Shown one piece after another: positions 1-13,776 of a DNA stretch of 64,000 bases. The stretch's first letter is position 1, and the number at the start of each line of letters is the position of its first letter. The DNA is taken from positions 11,165,582 through 11,229,581 of the forward strand of contig NC_034014.1 of NCBI RefSeq assembly GCF_000346465.2, given 5' to 3'. Source of the DNA: Prunus persica (taxonomy: Eukaryota > Streptophyta > Magnoliopsida > Rosales > Rosaceae). A program made the position numbers and the translations under genes. The notes below the pieces were generated by a model. It saw only the letters and a list, made by a program, of their open reading frames with translations, was not told the DNA's origin and made no database searches.

Positions 1-2110
1 TGGGCCATGGGGTGGTGGCCCATTGTGTTCTAAAATGTTCCTCATATCGTCCCAAGTACGACGGTATGCTCGGATTTGAATTTGGTTATCGTTTGATGAT
101 CGAAAGGATTTACGCATATTAGGTGATATCCGGGTTCGATATGTTTGGACCTTTGGATCAACCTCATTTCCAAGTATGTTGTTCTCTGTACCTGTAGAAT
201 CGTATAGGAACTCACGGATCGAGGATCAGAGTCCTGGATACTTCGAATCAATGATTCAAAATTTACGTAAAACGGTGACTCTCCGACTGTGCAATCGAAA
301 ATGATCGGACAGCTCGATTGAGACCAAACTTCCAGAATTTGTTTAGTAGACTTGATTGAACTCATAGGAACTTTCAGATCAGAATTTTGAGGTCATGGGC
401 TCGCGGGTTCGGTTGACCAAATTTGGGAAGTTTGACCACTCGGTTGACCGAGAGTCTTTCGAAGTTATTTCACCTTTCGAAATGCGTAGTTGGACCTTAG
501 AAACTCCCAGTTCATCGTACACACACTTTGAATCCCAGGAAAACTAGGAGTTTGTTTTAATGTTCTTGTTTGGAGTGACTTAATTTAATCTAGCCCTCAT
601 GTTCTTCAATTGGTACTTAGGCTCAGCATGCTCAGCAAGCAGGACCTTCTCATGTCAGGTAGCTTTGGACTTTCTGTGAGTGGACTTTATTTTTAAATAA
701 GAATTATTTTCAAAAGTGGAAAGCTATGCATATAGATATTTATATTGGGATAATTTGATTGTTGAAACTTTAATATTGTTTTAATATTTCTTTATAGTAT
801 TTTATGGAATCATTGGTATGTTTTTGGATACTTGAAGGTCATGGTTATTTTGGGTTGACTTATTGCTATCTTGATAGCTATTAGCTATGTTTTGAATATG
901 GATATTTTGGGATTCATATTTTCGACACAAGTGATGTCCGGTTGTCTAGGGATATGTGTTGGGTACATGGGATTGTTGGAAAGAGATTATGGAATGGGAT
1001 TTGGGTTGTGGTTTATGTTAGTCTAGAGTGCTTTTAGCACTACCCTATATACCTCCCCGACGCTTGGATAATTGGATATGTCAAAACCTGGGCACCCTTG
1101 ACGGGGTGTTTCATAGACCCTTAGTGGGGTAGTCTGCGCACGTAGGACTTGTCATAGGCGCACGAGTATTAAGGATTTTGCTGTGTGTGCTGGTCAGCCC
1201 AGTCCCCCGGTTGGACGGCTTGTTTCCTAGCCACATGGTCAATTAAGGATCCTTCCATGTGGTCTAATTAAACAATCCCCTGGTTGGATTGTTTCCCCGG
1301 TACAAGTTTGGTAGTGGTCACACCTATATATGTACATATACTATATATATATATATGTATGTACATATACCATTATTCTTATTTATTGGTGAGGATCCTT
1401 CCTCTCTCGCTGTGCCAACGGACAAGCGTTTTGGGGGAGAGTGGTTTGGGAAAAAGGGAAAAGTTTTGAGTGGATTTGGGTATTAGTATACCATTACGAG
1501 AATGGATTTCACTTTGGTTTTAATTGAACTATATATTTATATATCGGTTTTGAATACTGTTTTGGCATCGTTTTCCAAACGGTGGGGTTAGTATGTTGTT
1601 TTCAAATATGATAAAACTTTGTTTTTGTCCACTCACAAGTTTTCTGTTTTGCGCCTCCCAGGCAGTAACTTGATCTGAGCCGAGCGACCGATCGACCGAG
1701 CCAAGACTTAAATTTCCTAGCCCTGAACTTCTGTAGGGAAATATTTCTTTGTTTCTATTTCTGTTGAACTTTGTTTTCGGTTGTAAATTGAACTCCTATA
1801 GAATTGCTTTGTTATCACACGTGATAGGATTGGATGTAAGGCCAGAGGCCTATTATGTAAAATGTGTGCTATTGTATTGTGCATGCGACTGGTTGAGAAT
1901 ATTTATTGTGCTTTTGACAAGTTGAAAGTTTTGGGAAAAGTCCGTTTTTCAGGGCAGGCTCTGTTGAAATTTGGGCAAAAAGTCTTGAGTCTCTTTTCTT
2001 TTGTTCGGAAAGAAGGATATTGTTAGTAAGTAGGCCCGACATAAATTTGATGTTGGAAAAACCATAGGATGGATTCCGAGAAATTCGGAGCTGGTCCTGT
2101 CATTCCATCC
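1..2110. other. Repeat-derived DNA without a gene, probably part of an LTR
   Basis: No open reading frame here resembles a known protein. The texture (a GC-richer left third, an AT-rich middle, a short TA run near 1335-1360, then a C/T-rich stretch around 1620-1670) resembles a long LTR of a Ty3-type element. I cannot find a second copy, a TSD or both termini, and the left edge would lie outside the window. The classification is therefore only an inference. Confidence 0.3.
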
Positions 2111-2468
2111 ATTGTGAGATAACATGGGAATTAATTTCCCCTCAAATCAATTCCGTGAACCAAATAGGGCCTTAAGGTTAACACTCTTGCTCACAAATAA
2201 TTCCTACCAGTTCCGTATGAATTTAAATAAATATATTAAGGAAAAAAAAAGAGCACCATTCTCAATCAACCGAAATAAATTAGCACATATGTGGAGCACA
2301 TGCCATGTGGATTTAACCAACATATTATTTTTTTTAAACATTATGAAAAAAAAAATTTAAAAAAAATCTAGAAACATCTCAACCAACCATTATTCTCTCA
2401 GTCCACCCATCCACCTTCCTCTTCGTCCGGCGAAAATTCAACCGTCACTACCATCACCATCACCCCCC

Positions 2469-2473
<5 letters not shown>

Positions 2474-2511
<38 letters not shown>
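2474..2511. repeat. (AG)n microsatellite
   Basis: About 19 uninterrupted AG dinucleotides lie in AT-rich intergenic DNA. No gene is visible on either side between 2111 and 3050. Confidence 0.95.
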
Positions 2512-2513
<2 letters not shown>

Positions 2514-3049
2514 GTAGGGTTTTGTTTTAGTTTTTAACTTTTAATTGAATTTAAATTTTAAAATATACAATTTTTTAAAGTATATTTTCTTCTTCTATTT
2601 TCAACATTTTTTAATTTTTCTATTATGCTGAAAATATTTTTTTTCCATTTAAATCTACTTGGCACTGTTTTATTGGATATGTAGGCTCCACATATGAGAC
2701 ACATGAGCAAAGTAATGAAATTCTTGATGAAACCTAACGGTATGGACTATTTGTGAGCATGGAAGCTAACCTTAGGGACCACTAATGACAAAAAGAAACA
2801 TAGTTGACACAACTTGATAATTTTGTAAATCTTAGGAACGTTTTGTGATAAAAACCCTTTAAGAATCTATTTTTTCCCACAAAACTCATCATAAAATAAT
2901 AATTTTTTTGGACTTTCCTTACAAAAGGATAAAGATTGACAAAGGTCATTTGGACAAGCTTTCTATGTCATTTCACTTTGGTTACTTTATATTGAGTTTT
3001 TTCTTTCTTTCTTTTGATTGCTATGCGTGTGGAGGCAATTATTAGTGGA

Positions 3050-3255
3050 TAAATAGAGTAATTTTTATTTTATTACGTTGAAGTTTACTGAATTTTAGCC
3101 TTTGATACATCGTTTATTTCATCTCAGTCGCATACATAATGTTTATTTTCTTATCACCTTCATACCTCTGTTAGTTTGACCGTCATTGTTTCCATTAAAT
3201 AATGACGTGGCAATCAATGTTGCCACATTGACTCATATGTATTTTGTCATATGGA
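3050..3255 (+). repeat. Dispersed repeat, inverted copy at 15000-15240
   Basis: This stretch matches the reverse complement of 15000-15240 over about 200 bp. Shared words include GCATACATAATGTTTA against ACATACATAATGTTTA, and CTCTGTTAGTTTGA in both. Neither copy encodes a protein. The text style resembles non-autonomous DNA-transposon ends, but I could not define TIRs or a TSD. Confidence 0.6.
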
Positions 3256-3272
3256 CTAAAATAATGAAATAT

Positions 3273-5459
3273 TGACAGGATTCGATCCAAATTCCGCTTT
3301 GGAATCCGAGCCAGACCCTGTGCTTGTCCGACACCTGGCGAATGTCGGGCCCAAATGACTTATTTGCCCTTCTATACAAAACGTGATAAACTAATAAGGT
3401 TAACGTCTACCGAAAACCGGCAGAGTTTCCCTTATAACTGGCTCAATACCAAAACATTTGCACCTGCTAAACAAGTATATATATATATATATACAACCAA
3501 GTGTCAGCATACGTATATATACATTCCAACAGTTCAATTCTCAGTCTAGGGCAAAATATCAGAGCAACTACTAAGAATTTACAAATGAGTGAATCCTTTT
3601 ACAAAATAAAAATCCTACATCAAAAGAAAGGCGCGGAAGATAGGAAACGGCCCGATGGTGGATTCCTGTGCACGTCTACTGCCCGGGGGCACAAAACAAC
3701 AAAAAGGGTGAGTGGACCCAAAAACAAAGTTGAGAAAATAGTATATGAACATACTAACTCCATTGTAAAAACAGTTATATAAACTAACTTATTTTCTTTA
3801 TTTCTGAAATCAATGCATGTATATAATTATACATTTTGAAAACAGTTTAAAACTATCACCTAGGTGTACCCTTATTTCCATCAATTCCTTATATCCGTCA
3901 ATTCCTTGCATCACCATGTGTGACACATACTCGCAGGTCTCAGTGACACGAGGTCAGTCCGAGCCGCAACTCGCAGGATGCAGGGGACCGTAGTTCACCT
4001 GATCCGCATTACTCGCTCCACATGAGTTCGAGTACCAAGGAACTCGTGGGGCAACTGTCAAGCATGCTGACTAAATCAAAGGCAACCAATATAATCCGAA
4101 AGCAACATGTAATATCTGGGTACAAGGTGGTTGAAGAAAATATAAAGTTTCTGAAGCAAAACTGTTGAATAATTAACTTTCTGTAACCTTTAAAAAAATT
4201 CTGCTGCCATTTATCTGATAATTAACGAGAATATCTTTTTCTATATTCTTTAAAGGAGATTTCACTCGGCAGCATGCAACATAAAATATTTAACAGAATA
4301 AAACAGCTTATAACTAAAACTGAACTGCTTAAATTCATTTATTAAAACAAAGAGTCTGGTGCCCGGGTGCCTGATTCAATGATTATAATATTCTATTAAT
4401 ACAATATAGTATTAAATTAAAAACCCTACCCGGCTCCTAAAAGTACGTGAGTGAATTTAAAGTTATCCCTATGCCCATAAAAGCTTTCCTTCCACGTGGG
4501 ATAGTTTAGCGGTATCTTGGAACTCAAAAAGCACTAAAGTCCAAAAAGTCAATACGGGACCCCACGGGTCCATGACCTCACAATATGATCCGGAAGCCGC
4601 TAGAAGGTCCAATATATCTAGGACACATGTCTCGAGGGTATTGGTGTTGATCGGACGGTCGGATTGATCATGATCGTGTAATCGCATAATTTCTAAACCC
4701 TAGCCCTAGGGTTCGCGTTTTCAGAGTATCCGGGACTCCGATTTACAATCTGTCGAATCCTACACGATTCTAAAATTATCTAGAGTAATATATCTAAAAT
4801 TGATTACGATCCAACGGCTCAACAGTATTGAACCCAGAAATCGCACAATATGGAAAATCCGTTCGAGGCTCAAACGGTATCCAAATTGAGATCTGCGAAT
4901 TCCTATGCGCTCGTGACAACCTAAGGATCGTATCAAGACATAGTGTCACTGCACTATCCTCGCCCACGCGCCGGCAGCGATGAGTGTCCAAAGCGATTAC
5001 GCATCGCCGGAAAATCTCAAAACCACAGCTCCAAACTCCTATCCTAGGTATAACACCATATTTGGAACCACTTTTGTTCTTAGACCTACCCCAAAAACTG
5101 ACCGGAAGTGGCCGAACACGGAGGCCGAAAATCGGCCGAATTCCAATTTGCAAACCGAGCTAGTTACGGTCAAAATCGATGCAAACCTACCCAAGCATCA
5201 GCTAGAGCATGAAAAATAGCTAGAAGACCGTACCTCACCCGTCCGATTTGGTGGCCGAATGACAGAGTTTGAAGGGTAAGAAGTTCTGTCAAATTCGGCG
5301 ACTTCCCTTCGATTTTTCCGGCGATTTCACGGCGGCTGGCGTAGGAGAGTGGTCAGTTCTTGAAGAGGGAATCGAGCTGGTCCTGTTGGCACCGACGACA
5401 GGGGCAGAGGTGGTTGGTGGTGGGAGTTTTGGAGATTGGAAGGTGACGGCTGGAGGAAG

Positions 5460-5515
<56 letters not shown>

Positions 5516-5785
5516 GGTTTTATAAAAAAAAATCTGATTTTTCAAATTATCCTTTTGCCCTTCGTGATATTTTACTCGTATTTTCTTCGTTAAAGCTCCA
5601 ATTCGAGCCCACTTCGTGTCTACGAACTCATTTCATCGTGCTCTACGCAACGGTGTATGTGGAATTGTCAAATTCTTTTTCGGTCAAAAGTCAACTTTGC
5701 GTTAATAATTTATTCCAAGGGCAAAATTGTCTTTCCTCATAATAAATTACTAATTAAATATGAATTTTAGGTTTGGGTCATTACA
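3273..5785 (-). mobile_element. Large solo LTR (about 2.5 kb) with TSD AATAT
   Basis: The block begins TGACAGG and ends GTCATTACA, so it has TG..CA termini. It is flanked on both sides by a perfect 5-bp duplication AATAT (3268-3272 and 5786-5790). No gag or pol reading frame lies inside, so it reads as a solo LTR left by recombination between the two LTRs of one element. Read on the minus strand it starts TGTAATGACCC, a common start for Ty3-type LTRs, which is why I assign minus. The length would suit the long-LTR Tat/Ogre type, but no internal region is present to prove lineage. Confidence 0.7.
5465..5512. repeat. (GA)n microsatellite inside the solo LTR
   Basis: About 24 GA dinucleotides. 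Reading frames through it give Arg-Glu or Ser-Leu repeats and are not genes. Confidence 0.95.
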
Positions 5786-5790
5786 AATAT

Positions 5791-6945
5791 GTTAATTAAT
5801 TAATTAAAATTTTAATATATATACAAAAAAACTTATAAATCTTTTAAAAAATTTAGAAGTAAAAAAGAAAAATCTCTCTTTCTCTCTCTCTCTTCGAGGT
5901 CGTTGTTTAGCCTGGGGATCATCATTTGGCCCTAGGCCCGTGAGTTAAAGTGGGTAGCCTGAAACCCGAGAGGCCAAAGCTCGGTCTGATCCGATGATTA
6001 GGGTCGCTCGACGTGGCTCGCTTGAAGGTTGGGTAGGGTTTGGGCTTAGGATTTGTAACCCTCGGCTTGCCCATGGTTCGGCCAGACTAGGGACGTCCAT
6101 AATTGGCCCGACTCGACCTAAGCCCGCCTAAGGTCTGACCGTCTATGCCATTCTTTTTGTAAGATTTAATTGATGTACTTCATAACCTTATTTTATACTT
6201 AATCAAAATAATGTAATATGTATGAAAAACTAATGAACTTTTATTTTTTATTTTTACACATGTTATAAATTAAGTTGATTTTTTCAATGTTGTCTAAAAG
6301 TTTTATAATAAAAGCTTTGTAACAGACAAGCAATATATACATTTTCGGATCCATGAATATTTTAGCGGAGTTGTAATTTTGAAAGGCTAAAAGCTTTATA
6401 ATAAAAAATTGACAACCAAATATCCTTATAATTTAAACAATACCAATGTCATTCATAAGTCATAGAAAAAAATAGCATTACAATTAACCTACAATTGTTG
6501 TCAACTAGGTTTCATATCATGAAAACGTAACATTATATTTTCATCACTAATACAAGTAAAAAAGAAAAAAGAAAAAAAAAAGGCAAAATTCTTGGGTGCA
6601 CACTTGACAAATTGGTAATCCTTTATAAAGATAAACCCCCCCTGTCCCACTTAAATAAGGAGTTGGGCAAGAGTTTCTGTGAGAACCTGTAAAAAATATA
6701 CATATATATATAAATAATTATTCATACTATATAATAATTATTTATTAATATGAATTTTTTTTATTTACATATTTATTGTGAAGACTTATATGTTATTAAA
6801 TCTTAAGTCTAGTATGAGATTATCCCTTTAGTTGAAAGATGACACTATTTTTTTTCCACGTGTAGAGACTTAGAATTGGTTTTAATCATTGGTTTTAATC
6901 AAATCATCATTGCCATACCACCTTGCATGATAGTAACAAGTGGTG
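5791..6945. other. Intergenic DNA, no gene seen
   Basis: AT-rich sequence with a short CT-rich tract (5870-5895) and a GC-richer patch at 5930-6140. That patch resembles another GC-rich patch at 10290-10440 in style (GGCCC-type words) but not clearly in sequence. I see no gene, RNA gene or complete transposon here. Confidence 0.6.
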
Positions 6946-6950
6946 TTGTG

Positions 6951-8416
6951 TGTTGTGAATTTTAGACAACCTGTGAAAAATGGAGATTATAAAGATTAGT
7001 CTGAAAAAAAATTATACTCGCAAGTGCACAAGGTCAATCATAATATAGTATGGCAAATACAAGGTCATTCCAATTAGTCTAAGCTAATTTACTTCACAAA
7101 ATACTTTAACTACTCTAATTATATAAGCAAGACATTAAACACGTAGCATACTCACGTAAACACAAAAGGGGTTTGTGAAAGACAACGCAAGTAGAAAGTC
7201 ACGAAACACAAGGATGAGAAATTCAAATTGATAGAAGCACTAGGACAATGAATTCACCACTAGTAATCCGATCTAGCCTCCTATTCACCTACCTTTTAAC
7301 TAACCATTTGATGTCGCCGCTTAGTTTTCCTTTTTCATAAATTACCTGTGGTATTTAGGCTAACTTGTATATTCCTACATGCAATTCGCCTATGATATTT
7401 AGATCAAATATCAATACATAGAAACTCATTAAGATCAGTGAAAACCTCGAACAAGCATGTGAACCCTAGGAGTATGGTATTTACCCTAGACGAATTACAA
7501 ATCCTAATCACAAGAAGCAAGCCTCAAATTAAGTATGGTATTTACTCTAATTTGCATCCGATTTACTCAATTACAAGTCTAGATGGTGATCAAGCATCAA
7601 GATAATCAACCAAGTTATTAAGCACAGTGATTAAGAATCCAACATCAAACGACAATCAATAGATAGGTAAAATAAGAAAACTAGATTATCATACTAAGGC
7701 TACATCATGCCCTAGCAAAGGAAAATTAGTTACACATAATCATAGAATTCGACATAAACAAAAACATAAGGAAGAAACAATAAAACTTAGCCAATTGCGG
7801 TACTCTTCCAGTGTCTCCAATTTCTTGTAGTCTTTTTCTGTCTCCCTTTCAAAGGAGTTATTTCTCATGCTTAAATAAAACACCACACGTCTATTCCTAC
7901 CCTATCTGGGCTTCTACAGCAGCCCAAAAATAAAGAAAAACCTAATTAAAACATAAATTCAACATGGGTAAGTAATTGACTCCTCTTCCTACTTTGACTG
8001 GGATAACACGTCAGTTACTTTGCACGCACGTTTGGGGTTGTTCTTCCTCCAAGAAAATTCGACAAAAATATGTAAATTGTAGGTCTTTGTCCTATCTTTC
8101 AAGAAAGTCTTCAAATAGTCATTACAGTAGCACAGTTTTGACGGGATTGCACCATATGCTGACTTAACTCCAAAGACTGCTCTTATTGACTACTTCTAAA
8201 AATTCTAGAAAAATTCCACAATCATCTTCAAGATCTTAGCTTTCATCTCCAACTAGTCTTGTTCCACCAAAAAGTCGTATTTCCGTTGAAAATAAATTAC
8301 TTGCTCTGGAAAGCTAAAAATTAAGAAAAAAAAGTAATAAGTCCTTTTTAAATAAAATTCTCCTACAAAAACTAAGTATAAAGAGTACATAAATGTGTAA
8401 ATTTAAGGACTTATCA
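6951..8416 (-). mobile_element. Solo LTR (1466 bp) with TSD TTGTG
   Basis: The block starts TGTTGTGAA and ends ACTTATCA, and is bracketed by a perfect 5-bp duplication TTGTG (6946-6950 and 8417-8421). Joining the flanks recreates a GTGGTGTTGTGATATCATTG-type site. A tandem copy of that site without the insertion lies at about 8480-8506, which supports the boundaries. There is no internal coding region. The minus-strand reading begins TGATAAGTCC, so the LTR probably points left. Reading frames inside are short and unrelated to proteins. Confidence 0.8.
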
Positions 8417-8420
8417 TTGT

Positions 8421-8570
8421 GATATCATTGGTCAAAGGTGGATGACTTACATTATTCCCTTACTTTTCTATCTTATCTTTTAGTGGTGGTGTTATGATAT
8501 CATTGGCCAAAGGGGGATGAGTCACATTATGCCCTTACTTTTCTATCTTATCTTTTGGTGGTTTAAAATA
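8421..8570. repeat. Two-copy tandem repeat, 75-bp period
   Basis: GATATCATTGG starts at 8421 and again at 8496. The following 60 bases are nearly identical in both units, including ACTTTTCTATCTTATCTTTT. The first unit is the site where the 6951-8416 LTR landed. Confidence 0.85.
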
Positions 8571-8688
8571 TTGTATATATAAATATTATTTGGTTGCATC
8601 CGTAGCCTCTTTTATAAGTATCATGCTTCCTTACTTTAATCATTCATTCCAATCTTTTAAGATATATTTCTTCTATTAAGTAGTGTTT

Positions 8689-8795
<107 letters not shown>

Positions 8796-8799
8796 GATG

Positions 8800-10473
8800 A
8801 AGAACGCGTGTGTTTGTCTTGCAATATTTTATACTTATCATGGTGAGTGGGTTATGTAGTGTGTTCTAAAAGTTCTTATTTTGTGATAAATGTGAAAATC
8901 ATGGATTTATTCTATTTACAAATCTCTCTCTATTTTCAAGTCAAGCATGTCTAATTTGTGCAATATTTCATAAAATATATATTATTTGGAGTTTTGTGAA
9001 GTATGTATTATTTATGGAACATGAGAACTTTAGTGACGGGGTATTCAAAGGATAAATGTACTAGACAGGGACATATGGCAGTGAGTCCGATAGGGGTCAC
9101 GTACTGGATACAATTTGTGAAGGATAACCAAGATATGAAGTAATGATGTGATGTGATTTGGATTGTGTATCTTTTTATTATATTTTTCTAGAGTGTGTAA
9201 AATGGCATTGCTTGACTAGCATATCACATAATATACTCACTAAGCGGTGGTTTACTCATCCCTCACCTATTTTGTTTTTAGATCAATTAGTGGACGAGAC
9301 AAAGCAGAAACCAGAGAAGTTGGATTAGTTTAGAGTGATAAACTTTTATTTATATCTTGTACGCTTGTAAGATTGTTATTATAATATATATATATATAAT
9401 GGTAATGTATTTTAACCCATTTTTCAGTCTTTTTATTTATTTCTTTCAATTCACGTACTTGATTATGGAATATTCTTTATTTCCGGATTGGGGCGTGACA
9501 ATTTCCTTTTTTTAAAATTTTTTTTTTTAAAATCCTTGTTTAAAAAAAAAAAAGGAAAAGAAAGCCTTATTATTAAAATCCCTATAGTTTCAGCCTTTTA
9601 TCCTTTTTTATGCAGGCCTTAGATAGAATGTTGTTAGAGCCCACGAATCGGCCGTCCAGGTTTCCTTTTTTTATTTTTATTTTATAAATTTATAATATTT
9701 TATTTTATTTTTATTTTAATTTTTTAAAGCCTGGTCCAAAATGATGTCGTTTTGACTAGGATTTTTTTTATTATTTAAAAAAAGGAGCTAACAAAATAGT
9801 AACAAACTTCGCTTAGCCTTTTCGTCGAACACTTAGAGCGCGCCACCTAGTTTGAGCAGATGGGCAATATGCAGCACCTACAATGTGTACACTATATCTT
9901 TTAGTGCCCCGTTTTTGTCAAGTTCAAATTGAATGGTTCAATAAAGAATTTGAAGGCTTAGTATGATCTTATTAATTCTAATGAGACAAAATGCTTAAAT
10001 TTTCATGATGTCAATCCTAATTTAAGATAAAAGTAATATATTTTCATAAAATTCATTTGTAGGTATAATATTTTTTTTATAAATATATTGGCTATTGGTC
10101 TAGGTTTAGTAAAAGAGTTTGGTTATTATATTCTTGTTTTCTTAAGTTATGTAGTAATCTATACTATTGTTTTAGAGAAAAATCTTTATCCATCACTTTT
10201 GACCCAAAAAAAAAAAGGTGTGTAAAAAAAAAAAATTTAAAAGACTTATAAATTTTTTTTATAAAAAAAAGAAAAAAGCTTGGCATGTTTAGGCCCATGA
10301 CAAACTGGCCCTATGGACGGTCCCGAGCCAAGCCCTTTGAAACCTCGGCATGCATGGCTTGAAAAATTTAAAAAGCTCCAAAGGTCAAGCTTGAACCCAA
10401 ATATTTCGGGTCCACCCAGCCCAATGACTAACCCTAGTTCAACTTGTTCTCCCTCTCCATATCCCTATCCTTA
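8800..10473. other. Repeat-like intergenic DNA, possible LTR end near 9499
   Basis: The stretch to 9499 ends GGGGCGTGACA, a typical LTR terminus, and follows a composition shift. I cannot find the matching start or a TSD, so this is only a candidate. From 9500 to 10473 there are homopolymer-rich AT tracts and no gene. Confidence 0.35.
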
Positions 10474-10482
10474 TTTCTTCAA
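10474..10482. repeat. Left 9-bp TSD of MULE-1
   Basis: TTTCTTCAA here is identical to 14569-14577 on the other side of the element. Nine-base duplications are the hallmark of Mutator-like transposition. Confidence 0.95.
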
Positions 10483-10603
10483 GAGTTTTTATCAAAAATA
10501 GTCAAAATTTACCCTCCACTTTCAAAAATGTCAGTTTTTATAAAATCTTTCAAATATAGCCAAAAACTCACCTAAATAGACACAAATGCCCTTAAAAATT
10601 AAA
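10483..10603. repeat. MULE-1 left TIR
   Basis: Inverted partner of 14448-14568. The match runs from GAGTTTTTATC to CCCTTAAAAATTAAA and then stops abruptly. Confidence 0.92.
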
Positions 10604-11128
10604 ACCCACATAAACTTGAAAAGAAAGATCATGTACAAACGGGATGTTGAGTTTGAATCTGCCAATGGAAAAAAACAAGTCCAAGGATCAACATCTACAA
10701 AGAGATCCCATGCTGCCAAGGTCACAATCTCTCCGGGAGGGTCTGTACTTTAGCTTGAACTACAGCTTCACTGATAAAACAAGTTGTTCACCTTCCTTCT
10801 CAGGTAATGTTATTTCTCTTGAAAATGGCTAAGTATTGAATCTATCTGCAGAGATGTGCAGAGACTTCGAGATAGTATAAAAGAAAAGATATGTTATCAA
10901 AGTATTGAATCTATGTGCAAAGACTTTATCCTCACATGGGCCAAACCAAAAGCATTGCATCTCTACTGTAATATCATCTCAAATCTACAAAAATTGTGAG
11001 GGAAAGCATGCTTTATTCCAAATCTTCAAAAGTTTACACCAAAAAATTTAAGAAAATTATAAAATTAAATATTCATCCATTGTTCATATACTAATTCATA
11101 AATTTAAATAGTAAATTATTACACATAT

Positions 11129-13776
11129 CTACAAGGTAGGATGAAGTGCAATCGGATTCTTGCAAGTTTGTCGATAATGGCCAGTTGAACCACATCTTGA
11201 ACACTTACGAGTTGATGGTTCTTCTTCGCGTGATGGGATTCTCTTTTCCTTGCGCCTGCCGTACCTTTTTCGTGTAATTGGTGGTAGGACAATTCTATTT
11301 CGTACGTCATTAGGTACCACCCAATCTGTCTAATCCCCAACTGGCCAAATAGGTTCTGCATACGCAATGACCAATGAATTTGTAGTATAATATTGTGAAC
11401 ACATTGGGTAACATGAAATTTGTCGATGCCTACATGCAGCACAAGCATGTGCACATGGTAGTTGGTCAAGATCAAACTCTCGGCACGTGCAACACTTCCT
11501 CTCTAAATTTACAACTTCAACACGACATCCATCATATACATGAAATGAGTAAGCCTCAATGGGAGAAACCTGCACATTCAAGAAACAAGAAATAAATTTA
11601 CAATACTCCGCAATTATTTTATTTGAAATATTTTCAAAAGATCTATTGAATATTATCATGCATATATTCCTTAAATAAAAGAACAAATAAAAATATCAGC
11701 AAAAACAACAAAAGAAAATGTTTGCCCACTCTGTCAAATGTCTGCATATATTCTTTACTTGCAACAAAATAAAGTTTAATGAATTTGAAATACCTGTAAT
11801 GACAACCCTTTCTTGTTATTTTCTCGCACCAAATTGTCTGCCCACTCTGTCAAATGTGAATCCATTTTAGCTGCCTCAGTTCGATGTTCATGGAACCACT
11901 TTTGAAGTATATTCATTCTTAAATACTCCATAAAATTGGTAATAGGTAGTTTACGAGCATCTGTGGTGATTGAGTTGAGACATTCGGCAATATTTGTTGT
12001 CATTAGGTTGTACTGCTTCCCATTGAAGTGTGCACGAGCCCACTTTTCATATCCAACCGCATTAAGATAATCACCCGCTTTGGAATCAACATTAAATATT
12101 TGCACCATAAGACGATCAAATTCATGAACAAGATATGCTTTAGCAGCTCTAAAATACAACGAATGCGCTCTCTCATGCTTAAAATGGCTCTTAAGATTCT
12201 GACTTATATGGAATATACATGCCCCATGATGAGCATCTGGAAATATAGTGGAGATAGCCTTACGAATGCTTTCATGTCTATCAGAAATGAAAACTAAGTC
12301 ATTAATATCCCCAATAGCTCCCCGTAATTTTGTCAAAAACCAATTCCAAGATGCATCATTCTCTGAATCTCCAACTCCGAATGCAACAGGGTATGTTTGG
12401 TTATTTCCGTCTTTGCATGTGGCAACAAACAATGTCCCACGATATTTACCTTTTAAAAATGTTCCATCAAGTGCAATTACTGGCCTAATAACAGTGCGAA
12501 ATCCTCTTATGCAAGGTCCAAGTGACATGAAAAAATACATAAAATGATTATTACTGTCAGTTTCAATATGAGTTATCGTACCAGGATTTTTGGCTTCTAA
12601 CATAGCACAATATGATGGAAGTATCGCATAAGATTCCTCTGGCGATCCCCTAACCAACTCCAGTGCATGTTCCCTAGCTCTCCAAGCCTTCACATAACTT
12701 ATACTCACACCCATGTCCTTTCACATATCCTCCATGATGTCGTGGGGTCTATGTACTCGTGATACACCCTCGTACTTAGATTTTATGCATTGGCCAATAA
12801 GAGAACTACTTGGCTGTCGATGATGGCGATGAATAGCATCCAATGAACATGAGTGTTTTGTAAAATATTTTTTTACCATAAAATATGAGGATTTTCATAC
12901 CTTGGATGCACGCAGTTTCCACATGCATCGGTCATCAACACAACTAACTTCAAATCTTTCTTTATTGGATCTCTTCACTTTGAACTCATAATTTTTTGTC
13001 ATAGCATCAATACCCAACTTCGTTTTTATATCCTCCTTAGTCTCATACACTTGACCTACAATTATATCTCCACTTGCATTGCATAGCTCTGTCATGTCTG
13101 ATCCATGTACATTGTTTTTATCCTTGTTCCTGGCATTTGGTTTGTTGGAGTTGGGTTCATCATAGTGCACATTGAAAGTTGGAACATCATCACATCCCAT
13201 GTTTTCACGAGGCAAGTCATTGAATTCAACATTATCTTGGAACGCATTATCAACCTCTACATGTGGCATATCCTCAAATTGCATGTTCTCACAAAGCAAC
13301 TCATCTAGCTGTGTTGTATTGTTTTCCTCTTCATATTCTGAGTCCTCAATTTATGCATTTCCCAAATCATTTTCTGAATCATGGTGTTGATCATTATCTT
13401 CTAAATCAGCTTGAGTACCCAAGTTGAGGTTCATTGGCATTGGTTGATTGCTTCCACTTCCATAACAAAATATTTTACGCTTCAATGTAATGCATAATGG
13501 AATCTTGTAAGTCCTTGAAAGACTTTCAAAAATAAAAGCTCTCATATCATCATCATCAACTATTTCTGCAAGCCATGCACTTTTCATTGCATCGTATATG
13601 ACTTTCATAGTTATCTCATACTCATTTCGGTCCACATTTACAATGTCATATACCTTATTCTGAAGCTCTTCTAACGTAATTTTATCTGAAACAAGTAGTC
13701 CTTTTGTTTTGCAATTTTTGTATGTTGAGTTAACCCACTTTCCATCGTAGTTAATCAAAATTGTCAAACTAGACAT
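11129..13776 (-). pseudogene. MuDR-type MULE transposase, broken by in-frame stops
   Basis: The protein order is complete for a plant MULE transposase. An N-terminal MuDR region starts at an ATG at 13776. A DBD_Tnp_Mut DNA-binding region follows at about 13080-12800. The MULE catalytic domain (12720-11795) keeps the acidic residues in LDGTFLK, ISDRHE and NIAECLN and a CxxH pair. A SWIM zinc finger (CTC..CAHAC, around 11470) and a CCHC knuckle (CSRCGSTGHYRQTC, near 11180) complete it. A canonical intron (11793 down to 11570, GT..AG) separates catalytic and SWIM exons in phase 0. Four stops interrupt otherwise continuous frames: TAA at 13351-13353, TGA at 12895-12897, TGA at 12721-12723 and TAG at 11330-11332. 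The TGA codons could be decayed coding codons. This copy cannot make full-length transposase unless these are assembly errors. Confidence 0.9.

Noticed and set aside
42..365. 107-residue minus-strand frame
   Set aside because: No recognised motif, and the surrounding sequence is repeat-like.
5269..5742. 157-residue frame with an Arg-Glu repeat
   Set aside because: Lies inside the solo LTR and is carried across the GA tract. No domain.
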